A program made the translations under genes and the position numbers. From positions 27,310 to 91,309 of the forward strand of contig NZ_JABWDU010000013.1 in assembly GCF_013371465.1 (NCBI RefSeq): a stretch of 64,000 nucleotides of DNA, given 5' to 3'. Source of the stretch: Ensifer oleiphilus (GTDB lineage Bacteria > Pseudomonadota > Alphaproteobacteria > Rhizobiales > Rhizobiaceae). Shown in pieces: positions 53,604-63,614 of this stretch (position 1 is its first letter; each line of letters begins with the position of its first letter). A model generated the notes under the pieces. That model worked only from the letters and a program-made list of their open reading frames with translations. It made no database searches and had not been told where the DNA came from.

Positions 53604-54686
53604 TTGGCAAAGCTTCCCATTGAGAAAATGCGCGAACTGGAACGACGGTTCGGCGAGATCGAGGCCCGCATGTCGGCGGGACCGGCAGCCGACGTCTATG
53701 TGAAGCTGGCGTCGGAATATTCCGAACTGCAGCCGGTCGTGACCAAGATCCGCGCCTACGAAAAGGCGACGGCCGAGCTTGCCGATATCAATGCCATGTT
53801 GGCCGATAGGACGACCGACAAGGATATGCGCGACCTCGCCGAGATGGAAAAGCCCGACGTCATCGAGGCGATCGAGCAACTGGAGCAGGAAATCCAGATC
53901 CTGCTCTTGCCGAAGGATGCTGCCGACGAAAAGAGTGCGATCCTCGAAATCCGCGCGGGAACCGGTGGTTCCGAGGCGGCGCTCTTTGCCGGCGACCTGT
54001 TCCGGATGTACGAGCGTTATGCGGCCGGAAAGGGCTGGAAGGTCGAAGTGCTGTCATCGAGCGAAGGCGAAGCCGGCGGTTTCAAGGAAATCATCGCGAC
54101 TGTTTCCGGCCGCGGCGTGTTCGCCCGACTGAAATTCGAATCCGGCGTGCACCGCGTCCAGCGTGTGCCCGAGACCGAGGCGAGCGGCCGCATTCACACC
54201 TCGGCCGCAACCGTCGCCGTGCTGCCGGAAGCCGAGGAGATCGACATCGAGGTTCGCCCCGAAGACATCCGCATCGATACCATGCGCTCGTCGGGTGCCG
54301 GCGGACAGCACGTCAACACGACGGACTCGGCAGTGCGTATCACCCATCTCCCGACTGGCCTCGTCGTCACCAGTTCCGAAAAGTCGCAGCACCAGAACCG
54401 CGCCAAGGCGATGCAGGTGTTGCGGTCCCGGCTCTACGACATGGAGCGTCAGCGCGCAGACAGCGAACGTTCGGCCGATCGCAAGAGCCAGGTTGGATCG
54501 GGCGACCGCTCCGAGCGTATTCGCACCTACAACTTTCCGCAGGGGCGCATTACCGATCACCGCATCAACCTGACGCTCTACAAGCTCGACCGGATGATGA
54601 TGGGCGAGATCGACGAGGTGGTCGATGCGTTGCTGGCCGACTACCAGGCGAGCCAGCTGGCGCTCCTCGGCGAGCAGCGGGGCTGA
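53604..54686 (+). CDS. prfA: Peptide chain release factor 1 (TTG start)
   Basis: Class I release factor recognising UAA/UAG stop codons. 360 residues; the GGQ motif that triggers peptide hydrolysis lies at residues 233-235 (GAGGQHVN). The start is a TTG at 53604 with GGAG seven bases upstream. Its GGQ glutamine is the substrate of PrmC, encoded 5 bases downstream. Confidence 0.97.
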   Translation: MAKLPIEKMRELERRFGEIEARMSAGPAADVYVKLASEYSELQPVVTKIRAYEKATAELADINAMLADRTTDKDMRDLAEMEKPDVIEAIEQLEQEIQILLLPKDAADEKSAILEIRAGTGGSEAALFAGDLFRMYERYAAGKGWKVEVLSSSEGEAGGFKEIIATVSGRGVFARLKFESGVHRVQRVPETEASGRIHTSAATVAVLPEAEEIDIEVRPEDIRIDTMRSSGAGGQHVNTTDSAVRITHLPTGLVVTSSEKSQHQNRAKAMQVLRSRLYDMERQRADSERSADRKSQVGSGDRSERIRTYNFPQGRITDHRINLTLYKLDRMMMGEIDEVVDALLADYQASQLALLGEQRG

Positions 54687-54691
54687 CCGAG

Positions 54692-55561
54692 ATGACGGCC
54701 ACGCTCGCGCGTCTCGTGTCGGAAAGCCGGGATCGCCTGACGGCGGCCGGCATCGAGCATGCTGCGCTCGACGCGCGCCATCTGGTCTCGGGCCTGCTCG
54801 GGCTTTCGCTGGCCGATGTCGTGACCCGCGGCCGGGATACGGTTTCTGAGGCCGATGCCGTCAGGGTGCGGGCGGCCGTCGAGCGACGCGTTGCCCGCGA
54901 GCCGGTTTACCGCATTCTGGGTGAGCGGGAGTTCTTCGGGCTGCCGCTCAAACTGTCGCGGGAAACACTGGAGCCGCGGCCGGATACGGAAACCCTCGTC
55001 GATCGCATGATCCCCTATCTGCGCCAAACCGTTGCGGCGAAGGGGAGCTGCCGGCTCCTCGATCTCGGCACGGGCACCGGGGCGATCTGCCTGGCCTTGC
55101 TATCCAGCGTTCTTGAAGCGCGAGGCACGGCCACCGATATATCGCAGGACGCGTTGGCGACGGCGAGCGCAAATGCCGAGGCGCTTGGGCTATCGGATCG
55201 CTTCGAGGCCTTGCGCAGCAACTGGTTCGAGCGTGTGGAGGGCCGGTTCGACGCCATCGTCTCAAATCCGCCTTATATACGGTCCAGTGTGGTGGCAGAG
55301 CTTGAGCCGGAAGTGCGATTGCACGATCCAGCCGCAGCGCTCGATGGCGGAGACGACGGGCTTGATGCCTATCGTGCCATCGCCCTTCAGGCCGGTCATC
55401 ATCTTGAGACAAACGGCGTGATAGGCTTGGAAATCGGTTTCGATCAGAAAGAGGCGGTTACGGCATTGTTTAATGCCGAGAACTTCCGTTTGCGCGAAGA
55501 AGCCAAGGATCTGGGCGGCAACGACCGGGTGCTGATCTTCGGGCGTAGCTTCGACCGTTGA
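54692..55561 (+). CDS. prmC: Release factor glutamine methyltransferase PrmC (HemK)
   Basis: Methylates the GGQ glutamine of release factors. 289 residues: an N-terminal helical domain, motif I LLDLGTGTGAICLALLS, and the catalytic NPPY motif at residues 192-195 (VSNPPYIRSSV). It follows prfA by 5 bases and is cotranscribed with it, the classical arrangement. Confidence 0.95.
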   Translation: MTATLARLVSESRDRLTAAGIEHAALDARHLVSGLLGLSLADVVTRGRDTVSEADAVRVRAAVERRVAREPVYRILGEREFFGLPLKLSRETLEPRPDTETLVDRMIPYLRQTVAAKGSCRLLDLGTGTGAICLALLSSVLEARGTATDISQDALATASANAEALGLSDRFEALRSNWFERVEGRFDAIVSNPPYIRSSVVAELEPEVRLHDPAAALDGGDDGLDAYRAIALQAGHHLETNGVIGLEIGFDQKEAVTALFNAENFRLREEAKDLGGNDRVLIFGRSFDR

Positions 55562-55628
55562 AAAAATGCTGCACTTGCGCATCTTCTTTCTTGCAGACGC
55601 AAAGAAAGGGCTTGGAATCCCAGAGGAA

Positions 55629-55646
55629 GCGGGCTAGTTTGCCCGC
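55629..55646. other. Stem-loop in the leader of the DUF4167 gene
   Basis: GCGGGC / GCCCGC with loop TAGTTT, 68 bases after prmC. It lies in a 332-base gene-free stretch (55562-55893) in which I see no other clear element. Confidence 0.35.
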
Positions 55647-55893
55647 GCACTGGGCAGATGGTCATGGACCTAAGATTCGTTCCGGTATGACCTGGCCACG
55701 GGGATTGCTCTCAAGAAAGAGTTGCTAGGGTTCAACAGTGCCTTGTGCAGGTACCTGTTAATTTGACGCCAGTCGGCGCCGAAGCCGCCAATGTGCGGGC
55801 TCACCGGCGCGCGCTCTGTCGGGCGCGGACTTATCCGGCCGGAAGACGAAACCACATGATCATCATTATCAAGAGAATTCGGGTGAATGTACT

Positions 55894-56580
55894 ATGAGGC
55901 CAGGACAGCAAAACAAGCGCGGCCGCGGGCGGAATAACAACAATAATAACAATAACAATAACAACAACGGAAATAACAACAATCATAACCGCAAGGGATC
56001 CAATCCCCTGACACGGACCTATGATAGTTCGGGTCCGGACGTGAAGATTCGCGGTACCGCGCAGCATATCGCCGAGAAGTACTCGGCACTGGCTCGTGAC
56101 GCGCAGAGCTCTGGCGACCGTGTCATTGCTGAAAACTATCTTCAGCATGCTGAGCATTACAACCGCATCATCGCAGCCGCACAGGCCCAGATGCAGGACC
56201 GCTTCCAGCGCGAAGAGCGCCAGGATTTCCGCGGACAGGATGGCAACGACCAGGACCAGGATCAGGATCAGGACGATCTGGATCAGGGCTACGCCGACGA
56301 AGCGCCGGCCCAGGTTGCAGCCGCTCCGGCTCCAGTGGTGGTCGTCGAACAGCAGCCGGTGATCGACGGTTCGGGCCCGCAGCCCGTCATCGAAGGCACG
56401 CCGGCCGAAGTGGCCATGGAAGAAGAGACGCCAGCGGCTTCCGGCCGTGCGGCTTCGCGCCGCCGCAGCGCACCGCGCCCGCGCCGTCCGCGCCGCAGTG
56501 CAACGGATGAAGCTGCCGGCGAAGGCGAAGCTTCTGGCGAAGCGCCTCCGGAAACGCCGGCACTGGCCGCGTCCGAGTAA
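55894..56580 (+). CDS. DUF4167 domain protein with Asn-rich tract
   Basis: 228-residue protein conserved in alphaproteobacteria, function unknown. It opens with a basic RPGQQNKRGRGR stretch, then an almost pure asparagine tract (residues about 15-33) coded by AAC/AAT repeats. The DUF4167 domain follows (YDSSGPDVKIRGTAQHIAEKY and DRVIAENYLQHAEHYNRII), then an acidic DQDQDQDD section, a Pro/Val/Ala-rich section and an arginine-rich patch (RRRSAPRPRRPRRSA). The basic, low-complexity make-up suggests RNA binding or condensation, which is inference. Terminator follows. Confidence 0.9.
   Translation: MRPGQQNKRGRGRNNNNNNNNNNNNGNNNNHNRKGSNPLTRTYDSSGPDVKIRGTAQHIAEKYSALARDAQSSGDRVIAENYLQHAEHYNRIIAAAQAQMQDRFQREERQDFRGQDGNDQDQDQDQDDLDQGYADEAPAQVAAAPAPVVVVEQQPVIDGSGPQPVIEGTPAEVAMEEETPAASGRAASRRRSAPRPRRPRRSATDEAAGEGEASGEAPPETPALAASE
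55935..55994 (+). repeat. AAC/AAT trinucleotide repeat inside the DUF4167 gene
   Basis: About twenty consecutive codons are AAC or AAT with only a Gly and a His/Arg interruption. The array keeps frame in units of three and could vary in length by slippage without breaking the protein. Confidence 0.75.
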
Positions 56581-56628
56581 GTCTTCGCAGGGCCGCGCAT
56601 GCGGCCCGGGAAAAGCAGACATCAAAAG

Positions 56629-56656
56629 CCCGGTCCGCCTTGCGGCCGGGTTTTTT
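56629..56656 (+). terminator. Terminator after the DUF4167 gene
   Basis: Stem CCCGG-T-CCGC / GCGG-CCGGG with a three-base loop, followed by six Ts. Confidence 0.85.
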
Positions 56657-56792
56657 GTTGCCTGGATTATCGAGCGGTGGCTGCAGCCAGCTGGAGCATC
56701 CAGCTTTCAGGTGGCACCACTGAAGGCGGGTAAGATGCTTTGATATGAGCCACTCGGTCGATCGCGCCAAGACCGCTTCAAGGTGCCGCCCA

Positions 56793-57377
56793 TCAGGCGC
56801 CAATGCCGTTGACGATCAAGGCTGCTAGAGTGGCTGCCGCATTCTCCTCGGTCGCTCGGCCACGGACAAATTCGCGGGCAATCGTTTCCGCAGCACCGGC
56901 AAGGCCGGCGCAGCGCAGGCGCAGATCATCCTTGGAAAGATTGGAAAAGGGGGCGACGGCGCCGCCGATGAGCGCGACATAGTCGTCGGCAAGTTCCTGC
57001 TGAACTCGGTCCATCTCGGCATTGCCACGCAGCGCGCCTGCCATTGCCTGCCATTCCAAACCATTCTCGACGGCGCAGCCGATGTAGACAGCGCTGATGG
57101 TGCCGGCCACTGACGACAGGTCATTTGGCGCATTGCCGAGCGCGCGCTTCAACTTGTCGGCATGGCGGGTCTCGATCTCGCGTGAAAGCGCGATCAGCAG
57201 CCCCTCGCGGGTACCGAAGTGCTCGTAGGCGATTGGTTTGCTGACGCCTGCGCGCTCGGCAAGATGACCGAGCGTAAGAGCATCGCCGCCGCACTCCCGC
57301 AAGATCTCCTTGGACGTTTCAAGGAGCTGGGCACGCCGCTCGGGCTTGGCAAGTTTCCTGATCGCCGTCTTTGGCAT
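56793..57377 (-). CDS. TetR family transcriptional regulator
   Basis: Regulator of 194 residues. The N-terminal helix-turn-helix domain reads AQLLETSKEILRECGGDALTLGHLAERAGVSKPIAYEHFGTREGLLIAL. The C-terminal ligand domain is unassigned. Start at 57377 with GAGGAG about 8 bases upstream. Divergent from the saccharopine-dehydrogenase-like gene, and a dyad between them is the likely operator. Confidence 0.9.
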   Translation of the reverse strand: MPKTAIRKLAKPERRAQLLETSKEILRECGGDALTLGHLAERAGVSKPIAYEHFGTREGLLIALSREIETRHADKLKRALGNAPNDLSSVAGTISAVYIGCAVENGLEWQAMAGALRGNAEMDRVQQELADDYVALIGGAVAPFSNLSKDDLRLRCAGLAGAAETIAREFVRGRATEENAAATLAALIVNGIGA

Positions 57378-57555
57378 CGGCTGCTCTCCTCGGGTCATTC
57401 ATGCCGCCGCATGTTTCCTGAAATCGTATTCGGTTCAAGGATAGAAACGGCAGCAATTCAGAGTGCTACAGCGGCCTTTGCGCGTCTGATAAGACGCGCG
57501 GCGCTGCCGGCGATAAAATATCCACATCCCTTGACGCGGCACATTCGCTACTTAT

Positions 57556-57582
57556 CTACCAATAGTAACTTACTGATAGTAG
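57556..57582. promoter_or_regulatory. Candidate TetR operator dyad
   Basis: Symmetric element centred on 57569: core AGTAA-C-TTACT is a perfect inverted repeat and outer arms CTAC / GTAG continue the symmetry, giving 10 of 13 matching pairs. It lies 45 bases upstream of the plus-strand gene and in the divergent region of the tetR gene. Confidence 0.6.
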
Positions 57583-57626
57583 GTTGGCAAAAATGCCGGC
57601 CTCCTTCCCGTCTAGGAGATATGAAC

Positions 57627-58634
57627 ATGTCGAGCAAGTTCTCACCCGTGCTGATCATCGGCGGTTCGGGTGTCGTCGGGTCGCTGGCGGCCAAGGCGAT
57701 CCGCAGGCTGTACCCCGATCTGCCGCTGGCCATCGGCGGTCGGGATCTGGCACGGGCGCAAACTGTTGCCAGCGAGGTTGGCACGGCCACCGGGGTGCGG
57801 ATCGATCTCGACCGTGACGATCTTGGTTTGGTCGGCGATACCGAATTCAGCGCCGTCGTGATCTTCGTCAAGGACGAGAGACTGACGTCGATGCGCTACG
57901 CGCAGAACAAGCAAATCCCATATGTCAGCGTTTCCAGCGGAACGTTCGAGATCGGTCCCGAGGTCGCACAGTACATTCATGCGCCGGACAAGGCGCCGAT
58001 CCTGCTCGCCAGCCATTGGCTTGCGGGCGCCGCGATCTTCCCAGTGCTCGATGCGCTCTCGTCGTATGAAACCGTCGACGCGATCCGCATCGGCGTGCTG
58101 CTTGACGAGGAGGATATGGGCGGGCCAGCGGCCCTTGCCGACTACAATCGCATCACCGGCACGGCGCCGGCCTCGCTCACGGTCAAGGACGGCAAGCTGC
58201 ATTGGGTGAGCGGGCAGGAGGCGAGTGCACGCTACACCAGTGTCGATGGCGTCGAGCTTGATGCTGCCGCCTATTCGCCCTTCGACGTCATGGCGCTGGC
58301 CGCCAAGACAGGTGCAAAGGAGATCCGTCTGGATCTGGCTTACAGCGTTTCCGCCAGCCGCCGTCGCGGCGAGCCGTTCTCGACGGAGATCGCGCTTGAA
58401 ATCGACGGCAAGTCGAAAGACGGATCCCGCCTCGCGCGCAGGCATGCGATCGTGCATCCTGAGGGACAGGCGCCGCTGACGGCGCTCGGCGTCGCGCTGG
58501 CGGTCGAACGCATGCTCGGCCTTGCCGGCGGCGAGCCGCCTAAGGCGGGTCTCTACCTGCCGGAGGTCCTGATCGAGCCGGCATACTATGTCTCGCGGAT
58601 GAAGGAGTTCGGCACGTCGTTCGTCGATCGCTGA
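57627..58634 (+). CDS. Saccharopine dehydrogenase-like NAD(P)-binding protein
   Basis: 335-residue protein with an N-terminal Rossmann fold (SPVLIIGGSGVVGSLAAKAIRRL) followed by LAIGGRDLARAQTVASEVG, the pattern of saccharopine-dehydrogenase-like reductases. The C-terminal part is not assigned. Substrate unknown. I chose the ATG at 57627 (AGGAG 8 bases upstream) over 57621, which is too close. It is probably repressed by the divergent TetR protein. Confidence 0.82.
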   Translation: MSSKFSPVLIIGGSGVVGSLAAKAIRRLYPDLPLAIGGRDLARAQTVASEVGTATGVRIDLDRDDLGLVGDTEFSAVVIFVKDERLTSMRYAQNKQIPYVSVSSGTFEIGPEVAQYIHAPDKAPILLASHWLAGAAIFPVLDALSSYETVDAIRIGVLLDEEDMGGPAALADYNRITGTAPASLTVKDGKLHWVSGQEASARYTSVDGVELDAAAYSPFDVMALAAKTGAKEIRLDLAYSVSASRRRGEPFSTEIALEIDGKSKDGSRLARRHAIVHPEGQAPLTALGVALAVERMLGLAGGEPPKAGLYLPEVLIEPAYYVSRMKEFGTSFVDR

Positions 58635-58699
58635 TCCGTCTGCCACTACCGAGGCGCGTTCGTTCGACGCATCATGGTAACGCGTGACATCTACTTGCA

Positions 58700-58732
58700 A
58701 ACGACCACGCATCGCAAAGTTGCGTGGTCGTT
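58700..58732 (+). terminator. Terminator after the dehydrogenase-like gene
   Basis: Perfect 12-base-pair stem AACGACCACGCA / TGCGTGGTCGTT with a nine-base loop, running into TTTTCG, upstream of the clpB promoter. Confidence 0.8.
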
Positions 58733-58775
58733 TTCGTCGCTGACAAGATTTCCTATTTGCGACATGCAATCAGCT

Positions 58776-58804
58776 CTTTAATTTCCTAAACCGCTGCCCC
58801 ATAT
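58776..58804 (+). promoter_or_regulatory. RpoH (sigma-32) type heat-shock promoter of clpB
   Basis: CTTTAA (58776-58781), 15 bases, CCCCATAT (58797-58804). This is close to the RpoH consensus CTTGAA ... CCCCATNT and precedes clpB by about 130 bases, leaving a leader of roughly 125 bases. Confidence 0.65.
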
Positions 58805-58936
58805 TCCGTTCGGACATGTTGATCCCGCGCAAGGCGTGGATCGACGCCCAATGACAGGTTCGCCGAATGCGGGAGCCTGATCCTGAAACACCAGCGGGTG
58901 CCGCGTGACGGGCCTGGTGGGCTATGGAGGTAAAGT

Positions 58937-61543
58937 ATGAATATCGAGAAATATTCCGAACGCGTGCGCGGTTTTCTGCAATCGGCGCAGACCTATGCGC
59001 TGGCGCAGGGACACCAGCAGTTCACGCCCGAGCATGTGCTCAAAGTCCTGCTCGATGACGACCAGGGCATGGCCGCCTCGCTGATCGAGCGGGCGGGTGG
59101 CGATGTGCGCGAAGCGCGCGCCGGCAATGATGCAGCGCTCGCAAAATTGCCGAAGGTTTCCGGTGGCAACGGGTCGGTCTATCTGTCGCAGCCGCTCGCA
59201 CGCGTTTTTTCGAGCGCGGAAGAGGCAGCCAAGAAGGCCGGCGACAGCTTCGTGACCGTCGAACGCCTGCTCTTGGCATTGGCGATCGAAAGCACGGCCG
59301 CCACCGCCGACATCCTGAAGAAAGCCGGCGTGACGCCGACCAAGCTCAACCAGGTCATCAACGACATTCGCAAGGGCCGCACGGCCGACAGCGCCAATGC
59401 CGAGCAAGGCTTCGACAGCCTGAAGAAGTATGCCCGTGACCTGACCGCCGATGCGCGCGAAGGCAAGCTCGACCCGGTGATCGGCCGTGACGACGAAATC
59501 CGTCGCACGATCCAGGTGCTGTCGCGCCGGACCAAGAACAATCCTGTCCTGATCGGTGAGCCCGGCGTCGGCAAGACGGCGATCGCCGAGGGTCTTGCGC
59601 TGCGCATCGTCAATGGCGACGTGCCGGAAAGCCTCAAGGACAAGCAACTGATGGCGCTCGATATGGGCGCACTGATTGCAGGCGCGAAATTCCGCGGCGA
59701 GTTCGAAGAGCGGCTGAAGGCCGTGCTCAACGAAGTGCAGGCGGAAAACGGCGAGATCATCCTGTTCATCGACGAAATGCACACGCTGGTCGGTGCCGGC
59801 AAGGCCGAAGGGGCGATGGACGCCTCCAACCTCCTGAAGCCTGCGCTGGCACGCGGCGAACTGCATTGTGTTGGCGCGACCACGCTCGACGAATACCGCA
59901 AGCACGTCGAAAAGGACGCTGCCCTTGCCCGCCGCTTCCAGCCCGTCATGGTCGAGGAGCCGACGGTCGAGGACACGATCTCGATCCTGCGTGGCCTCAA
60001 GGAAAAATACGAGCAGCATCACAAGGTGCGGATCTCCGATTCCGCGCTGGTGGCCGCCGCGACGCTTTCCAACCGCTATATCACCGACCGGTTCCTGCCG
60101 GACAAGGCGATCGACCTGATGGACGAGGCTGCGTCGCGGCTGCGCATGCAGGTGGATTCCAAGCCGGAAGAGCTCGACGAACTCGACCGGCGCATCATGC
60201 AGCTGAAGATCGAGCGGGAAGCGCTGAAGAAGGAAACCGACACGTCGTCGAAGGATCGGCTGGAAAAGCTCGAACTCGACGTGGTCTCGCTCGAAGAGCA
60301 GGCCTCGGCGCTGACGGCCCGTTGGCAGTCGGAAAAGCAGAAGCTTGGCCGCGCCGCCGACCTCAAGAAGCAGCTCGAAGAAGCCCGCAATGAACTGGCG
60401 ATCGTCCAGCGCAAGGGTGAGTTCCAGCGCGCCGGTGAGTTGACTTACGGTGTCATCCCGAAGCTTGAGAGGGAGCTTGCCGACGCCGAAAGCCAGGAGA
60501 ACGCCAACGCCAATCCGATGGTGCAGGAGGTCGTGACCCCCGACAACATCGCCCATATCGTGTCGCGTTGGACCGGCATTCCGGTTGACAAGATGCTGGA
60601 AGGCGAGCGTGACAAGCTGCTCCGGATGGAAGACGAACTGGCGAAATGGGTCGTCGGCCAGGGCGATGCCGTCCAGGCGGTGTCGCGTGCCGTTCGTCGC
60701 GCCCGTGCCGGCCTTCAGGATCCAAACCGGCCGATCGGCTCGTTCATCTTCCTTGGACCTACCGGGGTGGGCAAGACCGAACTGACCAAGGCGCTCGCCC
60801 GCTTCCTGTTCGATGACGAGACCGCGCTTCTGCGTGTCGACATGTCGGAATACATGGAGAAGCACTCGGTCGCCCGGCTGATCGGCGCCCCTCCGGGCTA
60901 TGTCGGCTACGAGGAAGGTGGCGCGCTGACCGAATCCGTCCGCCGCCGGCCCTATCAGGTCGTGCTGTTCGACGAAATCGAGAAGGCGCATCCGGATGTC
61001 TTCAACGTGCTCTTGCAGGTGCTCGACGACGGCCGCCTGACCGATGGTCAGGGCCGCACCGTCGACTTCCGCAACACGATGATCATCATGACCTCGAACC
61101 TCGGCGCGGAGTATCTGGTCGGGCTCGGCGAAAATGAAGACAGCGATGTGGTTCGCGACCAGGTGATGGATGTCGTCAAGTCGGCCTTCCGGCCGGAGTT
61201 CCTCAACCGCGTCGACGAGATCATCCTGTTCCACAGGCTGCGTCGCTCGGAAATGGGCGCGATCGTCGATATCCAACTGGCAAGGCTGCTCAAGCTGTTG
61301 TCCGAGCGCAAGATCTCGCTGGAGCTGGAGGACGACGCAAGGGCGTTCCTGGCCGAAAAGGGCTACGATCCGGCCTATGGGGCACGGCCGTTGAAGCGGG
61401 CGATCCAGAAGTATCTTCAGGATCCGCTCGCCGAGAAGATCCTGCAGGGCGAGTTCCCAGACGGATCCACCATCAAGGTTCTGGCCGGCTCCGACCGGCT
61501 GAACTTCAAGCGTGGTGCCGGCGCTGAAAAGGAAGCCGCGTAA
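58937..61543 (+). CDS. clpB: ATP-dependent chaperone ClpB
   Basis: Hsp100 disaggregase, working with DnaK to rescue aggregated proteins after heat stress. 868 residues: Clp N domain (1-145), first AAA module with Walker A GEPGVGKT (K213), the coiled-coil middle domain (about 400-530, [21 protein letters not shown]), second AAA module with Walker A GPTGVGKT (K613) and a C-terminal D2-small domain ([22 protein letters not shown]). GGAGG lies upstream of the ATG. An RpoH-type promoter precedes it and a strong terminator follows. Confidence 0.98.
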   Translation: MNIEKYSERVRGFLQSAQTYALAQGHQQFTPEHVLKVLLDDDQGMAASLIERAGGDVREARAGNDAALAKLPKVSGGNGSVYLSQPLARVFSSAEEAAKKAGDSFVTVERLLLALAIESTAATADILKKAGVTPTKLNQVINDIRKGRTADSANAEQGFDSLKKYARDLTADAREGKLDPVIGRDDEIRRTIQVLSRRTKNNPVLIGEPGVGKTAIAEGLALRIVNGDVPESLKDKQLMALDMGALIAGAKFRGEFEERLKAVLNEVQAENGEIILFIDEMHTLVGAGKAEGAMDASNLLKPALARGELHCVGATTLDEYRKHVEKDAALARRFQPVMVEEPTVEDTISILRGLKEKYEQHHKVRISDSALVAAATLSNRYITDRFLPDKAIDLMDEAASRLRMQVDSKPEELDELDRRIMQLKIEREALKKETDTSSKDRLEKLELDVVSLEEQASALTARWQSEKQKLGRAADLKKQLEEARNELAIVQRKGEFQRAGELTYGVIPKLERELADAESQENANANPMVQEVVTPDNIAHIVSRWTGIPVDKMLEGERDKLLRMEDELAKWVVGQGDAVQAVSRAVRRARAGLQDPNRPIGSFIFLGPTGVGKTELTKALARFLFDDETALLRVDMSEYMEKHSVARLIGAPPGYVGYEEGGALTESVRRRPYQVVLFDEIEKAHPDVFNVLLQVLDDGRLTDGQGRTVDFRNTMIIMTSNLGAEYLVGLGENEDSDVVRDQVMDVVKSAFRPEFLNRVDEIILFHRLRRSEMGAIVDIQLARLLKLLSERKISLELEDDARAFLAEKGYDPAYGARPLKRAIQKYLQDPLAEKILQGEFPDGSTIKVLAGSDRLNFKRGAGAEKEAA

Positions 61544-61567
61544 ACTGTAAAAATGCAAGCAACGGAC

Positions 61568-61593
61568 AAAGGCCGCCCTTCGGGGCGGCCTTT
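61568..61593 (+). terminator. clpB terminator
   Basis: Stem AAAGGCCGCCC / GGGCGGCCTTT with a four-base loop TTCG, followed by T. Confidence 0.88.
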
Positions 61594-61658
61594 TGCGTCA
61601 TGCACGGAAGATGATGTGAGGGGCTGCGGGGGAGGGGGTGCCCGCGCGATCGCGCAGG

Positions 61659-63614
61659 TTACTTGCTGGCGACTTCGCTGCCGTTGCCGTCCTTGTTCAG
61701 CAGCTCGTCGATGCGGTCGCGTTCCTTCTCGAACTTCGCCATGGCGTCGCCGCCAAGCGACTTGCCGCCCGGCAGGCGAATGCGCAACGGGTCGACCTTG
61801 TTGCCGTTGACGATCAGCTCGTAATGCAGGTGCGGACCGGTCGAAAGACCTGTCGTGCCGACCCAGCCAATCACCTGGCCCTGGACCACTTTCGCGCCGG
61901 CCTTGACGGCCTTGGCGATCGCGCTCTGGTGATTGTAGGACGAGACATAGCCGTTGGCATGGCGGATCAGCGTCTGGTTGCCGTATCCGCCGGAATCCCA
62001 GCCGGCCTTCTCCACCGTGCCGTTGCCGGCCGCGATAATCGGCGTGCCGCGGGGGGCTGCCCAATCGACGCCGGTGTGCATGCGCGAGAAGCCGAGGATC
62101 GGGTGGCGGCGCATGCCGAAGCCGGAGCGGAAGTGGCCGTTCGGTACGGGGTTGCGCAGCAGGAACTGCCGGATGCTCTTGCCTTCGCTGTTGAAGTAGT
62201 CGATCGAATTGTCGTCCGGATCCTGGAAGCGGTAGAAGGTCGTTTCGGCGTCGCCGAACTTCGCCTTGACGTAGAGCAGCTCGGACTCCGCCGTCGCCAT
62301 GCCGCGATCGTCGGTGACCGAGAAGAAGGCTTCGAGCGAATCCGTCGGCTTCAGCTGCGCCTGGAAGTCGACATTGCTGGCGAGCAGCTTGACTACGAGC
62401 CCGACCATGTCGGCGTTCATGCCGTAGGAGAGAGCCGCGCGGTAGATACCGTCATAGACGCGCGGCAGATCGTGGGTGCTGGTGATCGTCGGCGTGCCGT
62501 TGTCGTCGAAGGCGGTCGCAACCGCATCGAGCTTCGGCGGTTCGGCGCCGGGAACGAAGCGGCCACCATCGTCGACGGCCATCGTCAGCACATGGCGGTT
62601 GCGCGAATAGATGGTGGCGCGAACGATGCGGGCTTCTTCGCCCTTCTGGATGATACCGATGCGCAGCACGTCGCCGTCGTTCAATTCCTTGGCGCCGAGC
62701 GCGTCGCCGATATAGGAGGCGGCGTCTTCGGCCTGCGCCTTGGCGTAGCCGGCATTGACCATGGCGGTCGCGATGCCGGTCTTGCGGCGCACCGGAATGA
62801 TATCGTCGGCGTATTCGGTACTCTGTTCGTTGATGCTCTCGTAGGCAGCATCACTCTTGTTCTGTTCGACGATGCGTGCCGTCAGACCCTGCAAAAGGTC
62901 GAGGCCGTCGCTGTCGGAGGCGAAGCGCTGCGGGTCGACGTAGAAGAGGGAAGCGACCTGGGTGCTGCCTTCGGTCAGGACCGAACCGTTGGTGCGCACG
63001 TTTTCCTCGACCTCGTCGAGCGACATCGAACTGTCGAAGGTGAGGCTTGAGCCATTGATCGGGAAATCGACCGTCTTCAGCGCCACCTCGGAATCGACGT
63101 TCGAGCCGTAGAGCGTGCCGGTGCGCGCGACCTGCGGTTCGGCATCGGCGTCGTCGGTGGAGAAGATCGCCAGTGGATCGAAGTCCGGATAGCTGTCGGA
63201 AACCTGGTGGTTGGCGGCAAGCGCCATCTTGACGTGAACGAAGGGCTGCTTGCGCACCACTTCCTTCTCGCCGTCATGGATCATCGTCGAGACTTCCATA
63301 ACGGTCTTGTCGGCCGGCTTGGCAACGATGTTGGGCGAAAGGATCCGGTCGCCGCGTTTGGCCGTGACCGGGGCGTTGCCGCCGTTCGACGCGTCGAGCG
63401 CCGCGTAGGCTTCAGCCGGGATTGCCAGCTGCTGGCGGCCGTCGAGCGCTGCGAAGAGAGCGACGCCCATGAGCAGGCTGGAGGTGATGCCGGTCAGAAA
63501 TGTGCCGGAGAGCCAGCGCAACGAAATCTCGCGCCTGTCCGGCGCGCGCCGGCCGTCCGCAAGGATCGGCGGTTGGTCGCCGAGCGACCGGACCATTTTC
63601 TTGTCGGTGATCAT
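61659..63614 (-). CDS. M23 family metallopeptidase (cell wall endopeptidase)
   Basis: Inner-membrane-anchored LytM/M23 peptidase of 651 residues. One TM (GTFLTGITSSLLMGVALFAAL) near residues 37-57. A long extracytoplasmic region (about 60-480), with LysM-like or degenerate OapA-type segments around 290-400, precedes the M23 domain. Zinc ligands are visible: H513 and D517 (HTGVDWAAP) and H595/H597 (GPHLHYEL). Start taken at 63614; upstream in-frame starts at 63683 exist. Convergent with clpB. Likely a peptidoglycan DD-endopeptidase. Confidence 0.88.
   Translation of the reverse strand: MITDKKMVRSLGDQPPILADGRRAPDRREISLRWLSGTFLTGITSSLLMGVALFAALDGRQQLAIPAEAYAALDASNGGNAPVTAKRGDRILSPNIVAKPADKTVMEVSTMIHDGEKEVVRKQPFVHVKMALAANHQVSDSYPDFDPLAIFSTDDADAEPQVARTGTLYGSNVDSEVALKTVDFPINGSSLTFDSSMSLDEVEENVRTNGSVLTEGSTQVASLFYVDPQRFASDSDGLDLLQGLTARIVEQNKSDAAYESINEQSTEYADDIIPVRRKTGIATAMVNAGYAKAQAEDAASYIGDALGAKELNDGDVLRIGIIQKGEEARIVRATIYSRNRHVLTMAVDDGGRFVPGAEPPKLDAVATAFDDNGTPTITSTHDLPRVYDGIYRAALSYGMNADMVGLVVKLLASNVDFQAQLKPTDSLEAFFSVTDDRGMATAESELLYVKAKFGDAETTFYRFQDPDDNSIDYFNSEGKSIRQFLLRNPVPNGHFRSGFGMRRHPILGFSRMHTGVDWAAPRGTPIIAAGNGTVEKAGWDSGGYGNQTLIRHANGYVSSYNHQSAIAKAVKAGAKVVQGQVIGWVGTTGLSTGPHLHYELIVNGNKVDPLRIRLPGGKSLGGDAMAKFEKERDRIDELLNKDGNGSEVASK

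Noticed and set aside
58805..58936. ROSE-type RNA thermometer in the clpB leader
   Set aside because: The expected anti-Shine-Dalgarno pairing pattern is not visible; only a CACCAG/CTGGTG stem is present away from the ribosome site.
58922..61558. 878-residue frame antisense to clpB
   Set aside because: It mirrors clpB across its full length, has histidine/arginine/glutamine-rich low-quality sequence, and no ribosome site; it is a by-product of GC-rich codon use.
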